A stretch of 64,000 bases of DNA. Origin: an uncultured Clostridium sp. GTDB lineage: Bacteria > Bacillota > Clostridia > TANB77 > CAG-508. The DNA is taken from assembly GCA_948469315.1 (NCBI GenBank), contig CAOKLQ010000004.1, forward strand, positions 67,517-131,516, read 5' to 3'. The position numbers were made by a program, and so were the translations under genes. Every line of letters begins with the position of its first letter. Positions within the stretch are counted from its first letter, which is position 1. The notes under the pieces were generated by a model. The model saw only the letters and a program-made list of their open reading frames with translations. It had not been told where the DNA came from and ran no database searches. Positions 46,235-56,980 of the stretch are shown here, piece by piece.

Positions 46235-49200
46235 TTATACTTCTTCTATATCTTCTTCAGTTTCTTCCGTACTTATATGAATGTTTTTATATTTCTCCAT
46301 TCCTGTTCCTGCAGGTATTAATTTTCCTATTATTACATTTTCCTTTAATCCTAATAATTCGTCTGTTTTTCCTTTTATTGCTGCTTCTGTAAGAACTCTT
46401 GTTGTTTCTTGGAATGACGCTGCAGATAGGAAGCTCTCTGTTGCTAAGGCTGCTTTTGTTATTCCAAGTAACAGTCTCTTTCCTGTTGCTGGCATTTTGC
46501 CTTCTTCCTTAGCTTTCTTATTTTTGTCTTCAAATTCGTATATATCTACTAGAGATCCTGGGAACATATCTGTATCTCCATTATCTTCTACTCTTACTTT
46601 TTTAAGCATTTGTCTTCCTATTACCTCAACGTGCTTATCATTTATATCAACACCCTGGTTTCTATACACTTTTTGTACTTCTTGTACTAAGTATGTATAT
46701 ACTCCCTCTGCTCCTTTTATAACTAATATATCATTTGGATTTATTGAACCTTCTGTTAATGGATCTCCTGCCTCTACCATATCTCCATCTGATACTTTCA
46801 AGTTTGAACCAAATGGTATAGTATATGTTTTTGAGTCATCTTTTGATGTAATAATAACTTCTTTCTTCTTCTTCTCTTCTGAAACTTTTACTTTTCCATC
46901 TATTTCAGTTATTACTGCTAATCCTTTTGGTTTTCTAGCTTCAAACAGCTCCTCAACTCTAGGTAGACCTTGTGTTATATCTGCAACCCCTGCTACACCT
47001 CCTGAATGAATAGTTCTCATAGTAAGCTGTGTTCCTGGTTCACCTATTGATTGTGCAGCTATTATTCCAACTGCTTCTCCTATATTTACTATTTCTCTTC
47101 TTGCTAAGCCCATTCCATAACATTTTTGACATACACCATGTTTTGATCTACATCCTAATACTGAACGAACTTTAATTTTTTCTATTCCAGCTTCTATAAT
47201 TTTATCTGCTATATCTTCAGTAATCATCGTAGCAGTATCTACTAGTATTTCTTTTGTTTTTGGATCTTTTAGATCTTCTATTACAAATCTTCCTACTAAT
47301 CTTTCTACAAGCTTTTCTATTGTTTGATTTCCATCTTTTATATCACATAACAGTATTCCATCCTTGCTTCCACAATCATGCTCTCTTACTATTATATCTT
47401 GTGATACATCAACTAATCTTCTTGTTAAATATCCCGAATCTGCTGTTCTTAAAGCTGTATCTGAAAGTCCTTTACGTGCTCCATGGGCTGAAATAAAGTA
47501 TTCTAGTGGATCTAGTCCTTCTGCAAATGATGCTTTAATTGGTATTTCAACAGCTTTTCCTGTAGTACTTGCCATAAGTCCACGCATACCAGCAATTTGT
47601 CTTAGTTGGTTCATGTTACCTCTTGACCCTGATTTTACCATCATATATACTGGGTTTAAATCATCAAAGTTTTCTTCCATGGCATGACTTACTTTATTTG
47701 TTGCCTCTTCCCATACTTGTATTACAGCTTTATATCTTTCCTCATTTGTTATTAATCCTCTTGCATATTGCTTTCTAATATTTTCCACTTTTTTATCTGC
47801 TTCTTGTAATAATTCCTTTTTAGACGGTGGAACTTTTACATCATCCATTGAATACGTTATACCAGCAAGTGTTGCATATTTATAACCTAATGCTTTTATA
47901 TAATCTATTACTTCTGCTGATTGCGTTAATCCATGTGTTCTAATTACTCTTTCTATTATTTGTCCCATTGTCTTTTTAACAACTGGGAAGTTTATTTCAT
48001 ATTGGAATGGATCTTTACTTCTATCTATAAATCCTAAATTCTGTGGTATTTCCTGGTTAAATATTATTCTCCCAACACTTGTTTCAATTTTTTTGCTTTT
48101 TTCTTCTCCATCTATTTCTACTGTTTTTCTAACATAGATTTTAGCATGTATTCCTACATCATGATTCTCAAATGCCATTATAGCTTCATCTGGATCTTTG
48201 AAATATTTTCCTTCTCCTTTTTCTCCATCTATAAGCATTGTTAAATAATAACTTCCTAAAATCATATCTAGTCTAGGTGTTGCAACAGGTTTACCATCTT
48301 GTGGTTTTAAAAGGTTATTTACTGATAGCATTAAAAATCTAGATTCTGCTTGTGCTTCTGGTGTTAATGGAACATGAATTGCCATTTGGTCACCATCGAA
48401 ATCAGCATTAAAGGCCTCACAAACAAGTGGATGTAGTTTTATTGCTCTTCCTTCTACAAGTACTGGTTCAAAACTTTGAATTCCTAGTCTATGTAATGTT
48501 GGAGCACGGTTTAACATTACTGGATGGTCTTTTATAACCTCTTCTAATATTCCCCATACTTCTGGTCTTAATCTTTCCACCATTCTTTTTGCATTTTTAA
48601 TATTATGTGCCAATCCTCTTTCAACTAATTCTTTCATTACAAATGGTTTAAATAATTCTACTGCCATTTCTTTTGGTACACCGCATTGATATATTTTAAG
48701 TTCTGGCCCTACTACTATAACTGAACGTCCAGAATAGTCAACTCTTTTTCCTAGTAAATTTTGACGGAATCTTCCTTGCTTTCCTTTAAGCATATCTGAT
48801 AATGATTTTAGAGCTCTATTTCCTGCCCCTGTTACTGGTCTTCCACGTCTTCCATTATCTATTAAGGCATCTACTGACTCTTGTAACATTCTTTTTTCAT
48901 TTCTTACAATTATTTCTGGTGCCCCTAGTTCTAATAATCTTTTTAATCTGTTATTTCTATTTATAACTCTTCTATATAAATCATTTAAATCTGATGTCGC
49001 AAATCTTCCACCATCTAGTTGTACCATTGGTCTTAATTCTGGTGGAATAACTGGTACAACATTCATAACCATCCACTCAGGTCTATTTCCAGATAGTCTA
49101 AAAGCTTCTACTGTATCTAACCTTTTTACAAGTTTTACTTTTTTTTGCTCACTAGCATTTTCTATTTCTTTTTTTAATTTTACAGAAAGTTTGTATAAAT

Positions 49201-49750
49201 CTATTTCCTTTAATAGCTTTCTTAAAGCTTCTGCTCCCATTTCTGCCTTAAAACTTTCTCTTCCATATTTTTCTACTGCTTCTGTATATTCTTTTTCTGT
49301 TAATACTTGTGTTTTTGCAAGACCTGTGTCTCCTTTATCTGTTACTATATATGATGCAAAATATACTACTTTTTCTAAGTTCCTTGGTGAAATATCTAAT
49401 ATTAGAGCTATTCTGCTTGGTATTCCCTTAAAATACCATATATGTGCTACTGGTGCTGCAAGTTCTATATGTCCCATTCTTTCTCTTCTTACTTTAGATT
49501 TTGTAACTTCTACACCACACCTATCACATACTATTCCTTTATATCTAACTCTTTTATATTTTCCACAATGACATTCCCAGTCTTTTGTTGGCCCAAATAT
49601 CTTTTCACAAAATAGACCATCCTTTTCCGGTTTTAAAGTTCTATAATTAATTGTCTCTGGCTTTTTTACCTCTCCTTTAGACCATTCTCTAATTTTTTCG
49701 TCTGAGGCTAATCCTATTTTTATTTTGTCCAAAACATTTAATTCGTCCAT
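46235..49750 (-). CDS. rpoC: RNA polymerase beta' subunit
   Basis: 1171 residues, typical of Firmicutes. The N-terminal zinc site [20 protein letters not shown], the catalytic [12 protein letters not shown] near residue 452, the second zinc site [13 protein letters not shown] and a normal C-terminus are all visible. It forms the active site with RpoB. Its CGG trinucleotides (for example TGC GGT, TCG GGA) are all out of frame, notable in a gene this long. Confidence 0.98.
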   Translation of the reverse strand: MDELNVLDKIKIGLASDEKIREWSKGEVKKPETINYRTLKPEKDGLFCEKIFGPTKDWECHCGKYKRVRYKGIVCDRCGVEVTKSKVRRERMGHIELAAPVAHIWYFKGIPSRIALILDISPRNLEKVVYFASYIVTDKGDTGLAKTQVLTEKEYTEAVEKYGRESFKAEMGAEALRKLLKEIDLYKLSVKLKKEIENASEQKKVKLVKRLDTVEAFRLSGNRPEWMVMNVVPVIPPELRPMVQLDGGRFATSDLNDLYRRVINRNNRLKRLLELGAPEIIVRNEKRMLQESVDALIDNGRRGRPVTGAGNRALKSLSDMLKGKQGRFRQNLLGKRVDYSGRSVIVVGPELKIYQCGVPKEMAVELFKPFVMKELVERGLAHNIKNAKRMVERLRPEVWGILEEVIKDHPVMLNRAPTLHRLGIQSFEPVLVEGRAIKLHPLVCEAFNADFDGDQMAIHVPLTPEAQAESRFLMLSVNNLLKPQDGKPVATPRLDMILGSYYLTMLIDGEKGEGKYFKDPDEAIMAFENHDVGIHAKIYVRKTVEIDGEEKSKKIETSVGRIIFNQEIPQNLGFIDRSKDPFQYEINFPVVKKTMGQIIERVIRTHGLTQSAEVIDYIKALGYKYATLAGITYSMDDVKVPPSKKELLQEADKKVENIRKQYARGLITNEERYKAVIQVWEEATNKVSHAMEENFDDLNPVYMMVKSGSRGNMNQLRQIAGMRGLMASTTGKAVEIPIKASFAEGLDPLEYFISAHGARKGLSDTALRTADSGYLTRRLVDVSQDIIVREHDCGSKDGILLCDIKDGNQTIEKLVERLVGRFVIEDLKDPKTKEILVDTATMITEDIADKIIEAGIEKIKVRSVLGCRSKHGVCQKCYGMGLARREIVNIGEAVGIIAAQSIGEPGTQLTMRTIHSGGVAGVADITQGLPRVEELFEARKPKGLAVITEIDGKVKVSEEKKKKEVIITSKDDSKTYTIPFGSNLKVSDGDMVEAGDPLTEGSINPNDILVIKGAEGVYTYLVQEVQKVYRNQGVDINDKHVEVIGRQMLKKVRVEDNGDTDMFPGSLVDIYEFEDKNKKAKEEGKMPATGKRLLLGITKAALATESFLSAASFQETTRVLTEAAIKGKTDELLGLKENVIIGKLIPAGTGMEKYKNIHISTEETEEDIEEV

Positions 49751-50014
49751 TATTTTCCCCCTTTGGATTTAAATTTTAATTTCTATTGTTTTGGGTTTAT
49801 TTTAAACAATTTATCAAATTTTCACCGCTGTGCAATTCCATAAGGTTATTTGGTAAATTTTTAAAATAATTTATTTAATTATATTTTTATTCTGTGGGGG
49901 GTCGACGTGATCTGCGACCCGTTTTTTGTCTGTATCTGTTTTGGTTGAATAAATTTTATTGTCATGTCAATCGACCCATACAATAATTATTCATTATTAA
50001 ATATTCGTTATTTA
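49751..50014. other. Gap between rpoB and rpoC
   Basis: 264 bases, unusually long for this pair. It includes a GC-rich palindrome near 49894-49921 (GTGGGGGGTCGACG...TGCGACCC), a member of the GTAGGGG-type repeats. No gene is seen. Confidence 0.5.
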
Positions 50015-53000
50015 TTAATAATCTAAATCTTCGTCCTCTTCTATATTGTCCTGTGCCAAATCGCTGTCATATACATCTTCTAATTCTTCTCCTATATCTT
50101 CTTCTAAATCGTCATCTAATATTCCTTCTTCTTCAAATAGCTCATCACTTTCTTCTATTTGCATATCTTCTAGCTCATCATCTGTTGGAATATAATTTTC
50201 TTGTAATTCTCTTTCTAATCGTTCTTGCTCTTCTTTTTTCTTTCTTTCTAGATTAAAGTCTATTCCTTCATCTATTTGTTCTTTTAGCTCTATTTCATTG
50301 TTAGATTCTGAATATAATCTAACATCTAATCCTAAAGATTGTAGTTCTTTTACTAGAACTTTGAAACTTTCTGGAACTCCTGGTTCTGGTATGTTTTCAC
50401 CTTTTACTATTGCTTCATATGTTTTTACTCTTCCTACTACATCATCTGATTTTACTGTTAGTATTTCTTGAAGTGTATGTGCTGCACCATATGCTTCTAG
50501 TGCCCAAACTTCCATCTCTCCAAAACGTTGTCCTCCAAATTGTGCTTTACCTCCAAGCGGTTGTTGTGTAACTAGTGAGTATGGTCCTGTTGAACGAGCA
50601 TGTATTTTGTCATCTACTAAGTGATGTAGTTTTAACATATACATTACTCCAACTGTAATTGGTTTATCAAATGGATCTCCTGTTCTTCCATCATATAGCA
50701 CCATCTTTCCATCTGGTGATAGTCCTGACTTTTCTAGTAATTCAACTATTTCTTCTTGTGTTGCTCCATCAAATACAGGTGTTGCAATTTTCCAACCTAA
50801 TGCTCTTGCAGCTCCTCCTAAGTGTAGTTCTAACACTTGCCCTAAGTTCATACGTGAAGGAACCCCTAGTGGATTTAGTAAGATATCTACTGGTGTTCCG
50901 TCTGGCATAAATGGCATATCTTCTTCTGGTAATACTCTTGAGATAACACCTTTATTTCCATGACGACCTGCAATTTTATCCCCTACTGATATTTTTCTTT
51001 TTGTTGCTATATAACATCTTATTATTTGATTAACTCCTGGTCCTAATTCGTCTGAATTATCTCTTGTAAAGATCTTTACATCTACTATTGTTCCTGCTTC
51101 TCCATGTGGTACTCTAAGTGATGTATCTCTTACTTCCCTAGCTTTTTCTCCAAAGATCGCTCTTAAAAGTCTTTCTTCTGCTGTAAGTTCTGTTTCTCCT
51201 TTTGGTGTAACTTTTCCAACTAATATATCTCCTGGTCTTACTTCTGCACCTATTCTTATTATACCGCTTTCATCTAAATCTCTTAAGGTATCTTCTCCAA
51301 CATTTGGTATGTCTCTTGTAATTTCTTCTGGTCCAAGTTTTGTATCTCTACATTCGCAATCATATTCTTCAATGTGTATTGATGTATATACATCTTCTTT
51401 TACTAATCTTTCATTTATTAGTATAGCATCTTCATAGTTATAACCTTCCCATGTTGTAAATGCTACTAAAACATTTTTACCTAAGGCCATTTCTCCATTT
51501 TGTGTTGATGGTCCATCTGCTATGGCATCTCCTTTTTTTACTTTTTCTCCTTTTACTACTATTGGTCTTTGGTTTATACATGTTCCACCATTTGTTCTTT
51601 TAAATTTTTGTAGTTTATGTTTTTTAGTCTCACCATTATTATATTTTACTGTAATGTAGTCACCTGTAACATTTTCAATTACTCCATCTTCTTCGGCTAA
51701 AACTAGTATTCCAGAATCTTTTGCTGCTCTATATTCCATTCCTGTTCCTACTACTGGTGAATCTGTTATTAATAGTGGCACTGCTTGACGTTGCATATTT
51801 GCACCCATAAGTGAACGTTTTGCATCATCATGCTCCAAAAATGGTATCATTGCTGCACCTATTGAAACTAGTTGCTTTGGAGATACGTCCATATAATCTA
51901 CTTTTTCTTTGTCAACTTCTATTATTTCATTTATATATCTTACTTTTATTCTATCATTTATAAATTCACCATTTTCATTTAAAGGTTCTGTTGCTTCTGC
52001 TATATAATGTCCATCTTCTTTATCTGCACTCATGTATTCTACTACATCTGTAACTTTGTGAGTTTTCATATCAACTTTTCTATATGGTGCTTCAATAAAC
52101 CCATATTCATTTATTGTTGCAAAAGATGAAAGTGCTGATATAAGTCCAATGTTTGGTCCTTCTGGTGATTCTATTGGACATAATCTTGAGTAATGTGTAT
52201 GGTGAATATCACGAACCTCAAATCCAGCTCTTTCTCTTGAAAGTCCTCCAGGTCCTAATGCTGAAATTCTTCTTTTATGTGTTAGTTCTGATAATGGATT
52301 TGTTTGATCCATAAATTGTGATAATTGTGAACTTCCAAAGAATTCTCTTATTGATGATGTAATTGGTTTTGTGTTTATTAATGTTTGTGGTGTTACAACA
52401 TCTAAGTCTTGTATTGTCATTCTTTCACGAACAACTCTTTCTAGTCTTGTTAAACCAATTCTAAATTGATTTTGTAGTAATTCTCCAACACATCTAATAC
52501 GTCTATTTCCTAAATGATCTATGTCATCTATCTTTCCTAATCCATGATCTAAGTTTAATAAATAATTTATAGAAGCAAATATATCTTCAGTTGTAACGCT
52601 TTTTGGTACTAATTCTGTATGTCTTTCTTCTAAAGTTTTTACTAAATCTTTTTTATTTGTGTTTTCTATTATGCTTTTTAGTACTTCATAATTTACCATT
52701 TCTTTTATATGTAATTTACTTATGTTGGCATCTGTTATAACTTTATGAATATTTACTGTTCCATTTCCAATTACTTTTACTGGATTATCGTTTATTTTTA
52801 TGCTTACACTGTTGATTCCTGAATTTTGTATATCTTCTGCTATTTCAGGTGTTATAATATTATCTTTTTCTACAAAAACTTCTCCCGTTTCTGGATTTAT
52901 AATATCGTTATATGCAATTTTGCCACAAATTCTATTTGCTAAGCTTAGTTTTATATTAAACTTATGTCTTCCCACCTTTGCTAAATCATATCTTCTTTCA

Positions 53001-53779
53001 TCAAATAATAAACCATTAAACAGATTTCTTGCAGCATCAACTGTTGGAAGTTCCCCTGGTCTTAGTTTTTTGTATATTTCAATTAGTGCTTCATCACTTG
53101 TTTTTACTGTATCTTTCTGGAATGTTGCTTTTAACTTTTCTTCTTCTCCAAAGAATTCTAGTATTTGCTCATCTGTTTCTAATCCTAATGCTCTTAATAA
53201 AACTGTAACTGGTATTTTTCTTGTTCTATCAACACGAGCATAAAATACATCATTACTATCTGTTTCATATTCAAGCCATGCCCCGCGAATTGGCATAACT
53301 GTTGATGTATATAGTTTTTTTCCTACTTTATCATAAGTCTCATCATAATAACATCCTGGTGAACGAACTAATTGGCTTACTACTACTCTTTCTGCACCAT
53401 TTATTATAAATGTTCCACTATCTGTCATAAGTGGGAAATCACCTAAATAAATCTCTTGCTCTTTTATTTCACCTGTTTCACGATTTATAAGCCTTACTTT
53501 TACATGCAATCTAGTTGCATATGTAGCATCCCTTTCTTTAGATTCTTCTAAAGAATATTTTGTTTTTTCTTCCATGTAATAATCGAAAAATTCAAGAACT
53601 AAATTTCCTGAGTAGTCAACTATTGGTGAAATATCTTTTAAAACTTCTCCTAACCCCTCTTCTACAAACCAGTCATATGAATCTTTTTGTACTTTAATAA
53701 GGTTTGGCATTTCAATATAGTCACCAACTTTTGCAAATGTTTTACGTGTGCTTTTTTCATGTTTGATCTCTTTAATCAA
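50015..53779 (-). CDS. rpoB: RNA polymerase beta subunit
   Basis: 1254 residues. I take TTG at 53779 as start because AGGTGATTTAAAA precedes it and the protein begins [14 protein letters not shown]. The rifampicin region [20 protein letters not shown] and the conserved [19 protein letters not shown] are present. The C-terminus is a long acidic tail (about 80 residues of Glu/Asp). rplJ/rplL are not upstream; the preceding gene is unrelated. No in-frame CGG. Confidence 0.97.
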   Translation of the reverse strand: MIKEIKHEKSTRKTFAKVGDYIEMPNLIKVQKDSYDWFVEEGLGEVLKDISPIVDYSGNLVLEFFDYYMEEKTKYSLEESKERDATYATRLHVKVRLINRETGEIKEQEIYLGDFPLMTDSGTFIINGAERVVVSQLVRSPGCYYDETYDKVGKKLYTSTVMPIRGAWLEYETDSNDVFYARVDRTRKIPVTVLLRALGLETDEQILEFFGEEEKLKATFQKDTVKTSDEALIEIYKKLRPGELPTVDAARNLFNGLLFDERRYDLAKVGRHKFNIKLSLANRICGKIAYNDIINPETGEVFVEKDNIITPEIAEDIQNSGINSVSIKINDNPVKVIGNGTVNIHKVITDANISKLHIKEMVNYEVLKSIIENTNKKDLVKTLEERHTELVPKSVTTEDIFASINYLLNLDHGLGKIDDIDHLGNRRIRCVGELLQNQFRIGLTRLERVVRERMTIQDLDVVTPQTLINTKPITSSIREFFGSSQLSQFMDQTNPLSELTHKRRISALGPGGLSRERAGFEVRDIHHTHYSRLCPIESPEGPNIGLISALSSFATINEYGFIEAPYRKVDMKTHKVTDVVEYMSADKEDGHYIAEATEPLNENGEFINDRIKVRYINEIIEVDKEKVDYMDVSPKQLVSIGAAMIPFLEHDDAKRSLMGANMQRQAVPLLITDSPVVGTGMEYRAAKDSGILVLAEEDGVIENVTGDYITVKYNNGETKKHKLQKFKRTNGGTCINQRPIVVKGEKVKKGDAIADGPSTQNGEMALGKNVLVAFTTWEGYNYEDAILINERLVKEDVYTSIHIEEYDCECRDTKLGPEEITRDIPNVGEDTLRDLDESGIIRIGAEVRPGDILVGKVTPKGETELTAEERLLRAIFGEKAREVRDTSLRVPHGEAGTIVDVKIFTRDNSDELGPGVNQIIRCYIATKRKISVGDKIAGRHGNKGVISRVLPEEDMPFMPDGTPVDILLNPLGVPSRMNLGQVLELHLGGAARALGWKIATPVFDGATQEEIVELLEKSGLSPDGKMVLYDGRTGDPFDKPITVGVMYMLKLHHLVDDKIHARSTGPYSLVTQQPLGGKAQFGGQRFGEMEVWALEAYGAAHTLQEILTVKSDDVVGRVKTYEAIVKGENIPEPGVPESFKVLVKELQSLGLDVRLYSESNNEIELKEQIDEGIDFNLERKKKEEQERLERELQENYIPTDDELEDMQIEESDELFEEEGILDDDLEEDIGEELEDVYDSDLAQDNIEEDEDLDY

Positions 53780-54194
53780 TTTTAAATCACCTCAAAATAA
53801 TATTTTAAGCAGATTTGAAATAATTTCACAAAATAATTTGTGATTTATATGAATGTTTAAAAAGTCCTTCTTAAATATTAATCTTTTTAAATTTAAAGTC
53901 TAAATACTGCTCTAATATAAACTTTAAGTTTAATCTTCTTAATTTTAATTCCTCTTTTTAAACAATAAGGCTACATAGGCAATTTACAACACAAAAAGGT
54001 AGCTACTTTTTAAGTCTACCCTTTTATTCATTTATTTTAATTATTTATATACATAAATTTATTTATTTTAATCACCTATTTACAAATTTCGACATTCACT
54101 TTTCCTTTACTTCCGTAAAATTTTAGAATATCTTTTATATGATATCATAGATATAGTGATTATGTCAATACTAAAATATAACTTTTTTAATATA
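53780..54194. other. Long rpoB leader region
   Basis: About 415 AT-rich bases without a gene, upstream of rpoB. AAAAAGGTAGCTACTTTTT near 53995-54012 is a short palindrome. It should hold the rpoB promoter and untranslated leader, since the usual rplL neighbour is absent. Confidence 0.45.
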
Positions 54195-55071
54195 TTAATA
54201 TTTTATACAATAAAGTACAGACATGTTAGTTGGTCTAACTGCATAATGTGAACTAGATGAAGTATTTGATTGCCATACTGTTGAAGTTGGTGACAACATA
54301 TATTTTCTGGATGTTGTACTATTATATTCACTATCTGGGTTTTTAACCCCACCTTTATTATCATTTGAAGTTGAAGCTGAAATATATTCCCATCTATCTT
54401 GATCAGCTATAGCATTAGGCATATAAGTAGGATCTTGATGAGTTCCTACTGCACTCCCTGTACCTGTTTTTCTACTACTAGTTCCTGTGCCTCTTAAGAA
54501 CTCTCCTCTTAAATCAGGAACTGCAAATGTTGTAGCTCCATCTCCACCAAAATAGCTGTATGATCCAAATTGATCTTTTATATAATCTGCTAATCTTTGA
54601 TATTCTGAAATATTATATGTTGCTCCATCACAATTTAAATATCCATTTGGTGTACTTTTTCCCATTTGCGCAATTACATTACCTATAGGAGCAGTACCTC
54701 CTGCTTCACCTAATTTTTTATCTACTGCATCACTTATTAATTTTGCTAATTCTTCTTCATCTAAATCTCTACTTGAACCAAGATATTTTAACAATTCTTC
54801 ATATTGCTGATTTTCATTTTGTTGTGCTATTTGGGTTTTATTCTTAGCCATAAGAGCTTTTTTTATAATTCCATTATCTCCTATTAGCATATTTAGAGTT
54901 ATTCCAGCTAAAATTAATAATACTATTATTGTAATTACTAAAGCGACTAATGTTACTGCTTTATTCAATTTTAGAGTATTTGCAATGCTTATTTTATTAT
55001 TTATTTCTCCGTGTACATCTTACATTCTTAAGCACTTTTCCTACTTTTATCTTTTTACTATTTTCTTTCAT
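54195..55071 (-). CDS. Pilin-like N-terminus fused to phage-tail-collar domain, +1 shift at CGG
   Basis: ATG at 55071 follows AAAGGAG and opens a 20-codon basic leader ending AGA TGT ACA CGG; that frame stops four codons later. Skipping C gives GGA GAA ATA AAT and runs into a type IV pilin-like helix (KAVTLVALVITIIVLLILAG). A coiled segment and a C-terminal tail-collar domain (GYLNCDGATYNISEYQRLADYI ... VPDLRGEFLRGTG) follow. The product is about 291 residues. A TTG at 54968 could start a shorter form without the leader. It may be a surface pilin carrying an adhesive tip domain; this is inferred. Confidence 0.72.
55008..55011 (-). other. +1 frameshift site: ACA CGG A in pilin/collar leader
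   Basis: CGG at 55011-55009 is codon 21 from ATG 55071. Skipping C joins the leader to the pilin helix frame. A TTG start downstream is an alternative, so this site is a little weaker than those in conserved enzymes. Confidence 0.7.
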
Positions 55072-55263
55072 TTGTTTTTCTCCTTTTTTCTTTTTTTAAA
55101 TAATAAAGTAAACTTTTGGTTATGTTTTTTATTATATAAGATAAGCAAAAAAAAATAAATAGTTTCTTGTAAATTTTCTACTTGTTTATATCAATAATTT
55201 ATATTAATTTTTATTGCTTTTATTTTTATTTTATATTAAAATATTTCTATTGGAGGAGTTCGT

Positions 55264-55806
55264 ATGAGAAATAAAAAAATTTTACTTATTTTATGCATTT
55301 TAATTTTTATAATATTACTTATATTAGGATACTTTTTTTATAATAAGTATTTTTGCTATACAGAAATAACTTCCATAGATAACGATTTTAAAATATCTGT
55401 TCCAAATCGTGTAAAATTTAAGGTAAAGGAACCTAGCCAAGAAAATTATTTTTTAGACTTTTATTCAGTTAAAGATGAAATGTTTTTTTATAGCAATAGT
55501 ATTAATAAACAATCTGAAATTAATCTAAAGGAAATTGTAAATAATGAGAAAAATAGTGTTAGTTTAAACTTGCAAAATGTAAATATGCTTTCTGATATTT
55601 GCGAATTTACTATAAATAATTATAAAGCCTGTAAATATAGTTATACTTATACAGACACTTCATATGGAAATGATTTATTTGCAGAAGTCGTTTGGATTGA
55701 AGCGAATTCTGAAATTTATGTTTTGGACTTAGAGGTTATTACGAAAAATATGGAAAAATATAAAGAGATTTTTGAAACTATTATAAATAGTTTCGATTTA
55801 ATTTAG
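55264..55806 (+). CDS. Small membrane-anchored protein of unknown function
   Basis: 180 residues from an ATG with TTGGAGGAG upstream. One N-terminal helix (ILLILCILIFIILLILGYFF) is followed by an outside domain of mixed beta strands and helices ending IFETIINSFDLI, resembling PsbP/MOG1-like folds of small lipoproteins. I cannot assign a function. It is a lone plus-strand gene diverging from the pilin/collar gene. Confidence 0.65.
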   Translation: MRNKKILLILCILIFIILLILGYFFYNKYFCYTEITSIDNDFKISVPNRVKFKVKEPSQENYFLDFYSVKDEMFFYSNSINKQSEINLKEIVNNEKNSVSLNLQNVNMLSDICEFTINNYKACKYSYTYTDTSYGNDLFAEVVWIEANSEIYVLDLEVITKNMEKYKEIFETIINSFDLI

Positions 55807-56023
55807 CTTTTTTATTCAAAGGCTGAGGGCTTTGCCCTTACATTTAATAATCCCATTCAACCAAAGAACCACAACTAGTTCTTTGGAAACTCCAGTCAAC
55901 TCTATAAATTGCATTTTGGACTTGCTTACTCCTCCCCTAATTATGTTGTAATAAGCTTTGCTTTAACAACACCTATTGGTCCCCATAAAGAGTCCGCAAG
56001 TTATAATTTATTTATTAACTGTT
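55807..56023. other. Gene-free structured gap
   Basis: About 217 bases less AT-rich than its surroundings, with imperfect hairpins (AGGGCTTTGCCCT; CAAAGAAC...GTTCTTTG) between convergent genes. It looks like another palindromic repeat. No known RNA is recognised. Confidence 0.4.
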
Positions 56024-56782
56024 TTAATTAATTCCTATTTCTAACCCTACTGGGCAATGGTCGCTTCCTAGTATTTGCGTATATATTTTTGCTTGTCTTA
56101 TCTTGCTTTCTATTTTTTTAGATACAATAAAATAGTCTATTCTCCAGCCAACATTCTTTTCTCTTGCTTTTGCCATATAAGACCACCAGCTATACATATT
56201 TTCTTTATCTGGGTATAAATATCTAAAAGAATCTGTAAATCCTGCATCTAAAAGTTTGGTCATTTTATCTCTTTCTTCATCTGTAAATCCTGCATTTCTT
56301 CTATTTGTCTTTGGATTTTTTAAATCTATTTCTTTATGTGCTACATTTAAGTCTCCACACATTATTACTGGCTTTGTTTTATTTAAATTGTTTAAGTATT
56401 CTCTTATCTCATCTTCCCACTGCATTCTATATTCTAATCTTTCTAATTCTCTTTTAGAATTTGGAGTATATATATCTACCATAAAAAACTTTTCAAATTC
56501 TAATGTTATTACTCTTCCTTCTTTATCATGTTCTTCAATTCCTATTCCATATGTTACATTTAAGGGCTTTTTCTTTGTAAATATAGCAGTTCCTGAATAG
56601 CCCTTCTTCTTAGCACTATTCCAATATTGATAATAACCATCTAAAATTATTTCTACTTGTCCTTCTTGCATTTTTGTTTCTTGAATACAAAATATATCTG
56701 CTTGTTCTTCTTTAAAGAAATCCATAAATCCCTTATTTAAACATGCTCTTATTCCATTTACATTCCATGAAATTAACTTCAT
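56024..56782 (-). CDS. exoA: Exodeoxyribonuclease III
   Basis: 252 residues, the usual length of the ExoA/Xth family of AP endonucleases. ISWNVNGIRACL, FCIQETKM, the catalytic GDLNVAHKEIDL and the terminal GSDHCPVGLEI motifs are all intact. It cuts DNA at abasic sites in base-excision repair. A single gene with a repeat element immediately upstream. Confidence 0.95.
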   Translation of the reverse strand: MKLISWNVNGIRACLNKGFMDFFKEEQADIFCIQETKMQEGQVEIILDGYYQYWNSAKKKGYSGTAIFTKKKPLNVTYGIGIEEHDKEGRVITLEFEKFFMVDIYTPNSKRELERLEYRMQWEDEIREYLNNLNKTKPVIMCGDLNVAHKEIDLKNPKTNRRNAGFTDEERDKMTKLLDAGFTDSFRYLYPDKENMYSWWSYMAKAREKNVGWRIDYFIVSKKIESKIRQAKIYTQILGSDHCPVGLEIGIN

Positions 56783-56803
56783 CTTTACCTCCTATCTTAT
56801 ATA

Positions 56804-56942
56804 AATGTTTAATATATTTTAATTAAGTAACAATTTTGGGGGAACCGACAAATTATAGAATATTACAAAATTCACGAAAGTAGAATTTTGTTCACAATCT
56901 ATTATAAAGTTGCAAGTTACGTATTAAAATATATTAAACATT
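56804..56942. repeat. Structured repeat (family 1) nested in a terminator-like hairpin
   Basis: Outer arms AATGTTTAATATATTTT...AAAATATATTAAACATT enclose a diverged core AGTAACAATTTTGGGGGAACCGACAA...CACAATCTATTATAAAGTTGCAAGTTAC. It lies downstream of the G5/3D gene. Confidence 0.6.
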
Positions 56943-56980
56943 GGTAATATAAAATAGGTTTGCAAAAAGCAAACCTTCTA

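Noticed and set aside
46235-53779. CGG trinucleotides in rpoB and rpoC as further shift sites
   Set aside because: I translated each one: they span codon boundaries (for example GAC GGA, TGC GGT, TCG GGA), so none is a zero-frame CGG, and both proteins are intact in one frame.
506-55071. The nine broken frames as ordinary pseudogenes or random sequencing indels
   Set aside because: All have the same inserted base, the same sign, and fall so that CGG is a complete zero-frame codon. They hit conserved genes such as ftsH and nrdG, and protein similarity resumes at once. Random damage would give mixed signs, bases and frames. Read data are still needed to exclude a systematic artefact.
506-55071. 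CGG reassigned to another amino acid (as reported for some lineages)
   Set aside because: A simple reassignment keeps the frame. Here the coding frame changes by +1 at every native CGG and the zero frame stops soon after, so substitution of a residue cannot explain the data.
54195-55071. Prophage region because of the tail-collar domain
   Set aside because: No other phage gene is nearby, and the N-terminus is a pilin-type helix. The neighbours are rpoB and exonuclease III.
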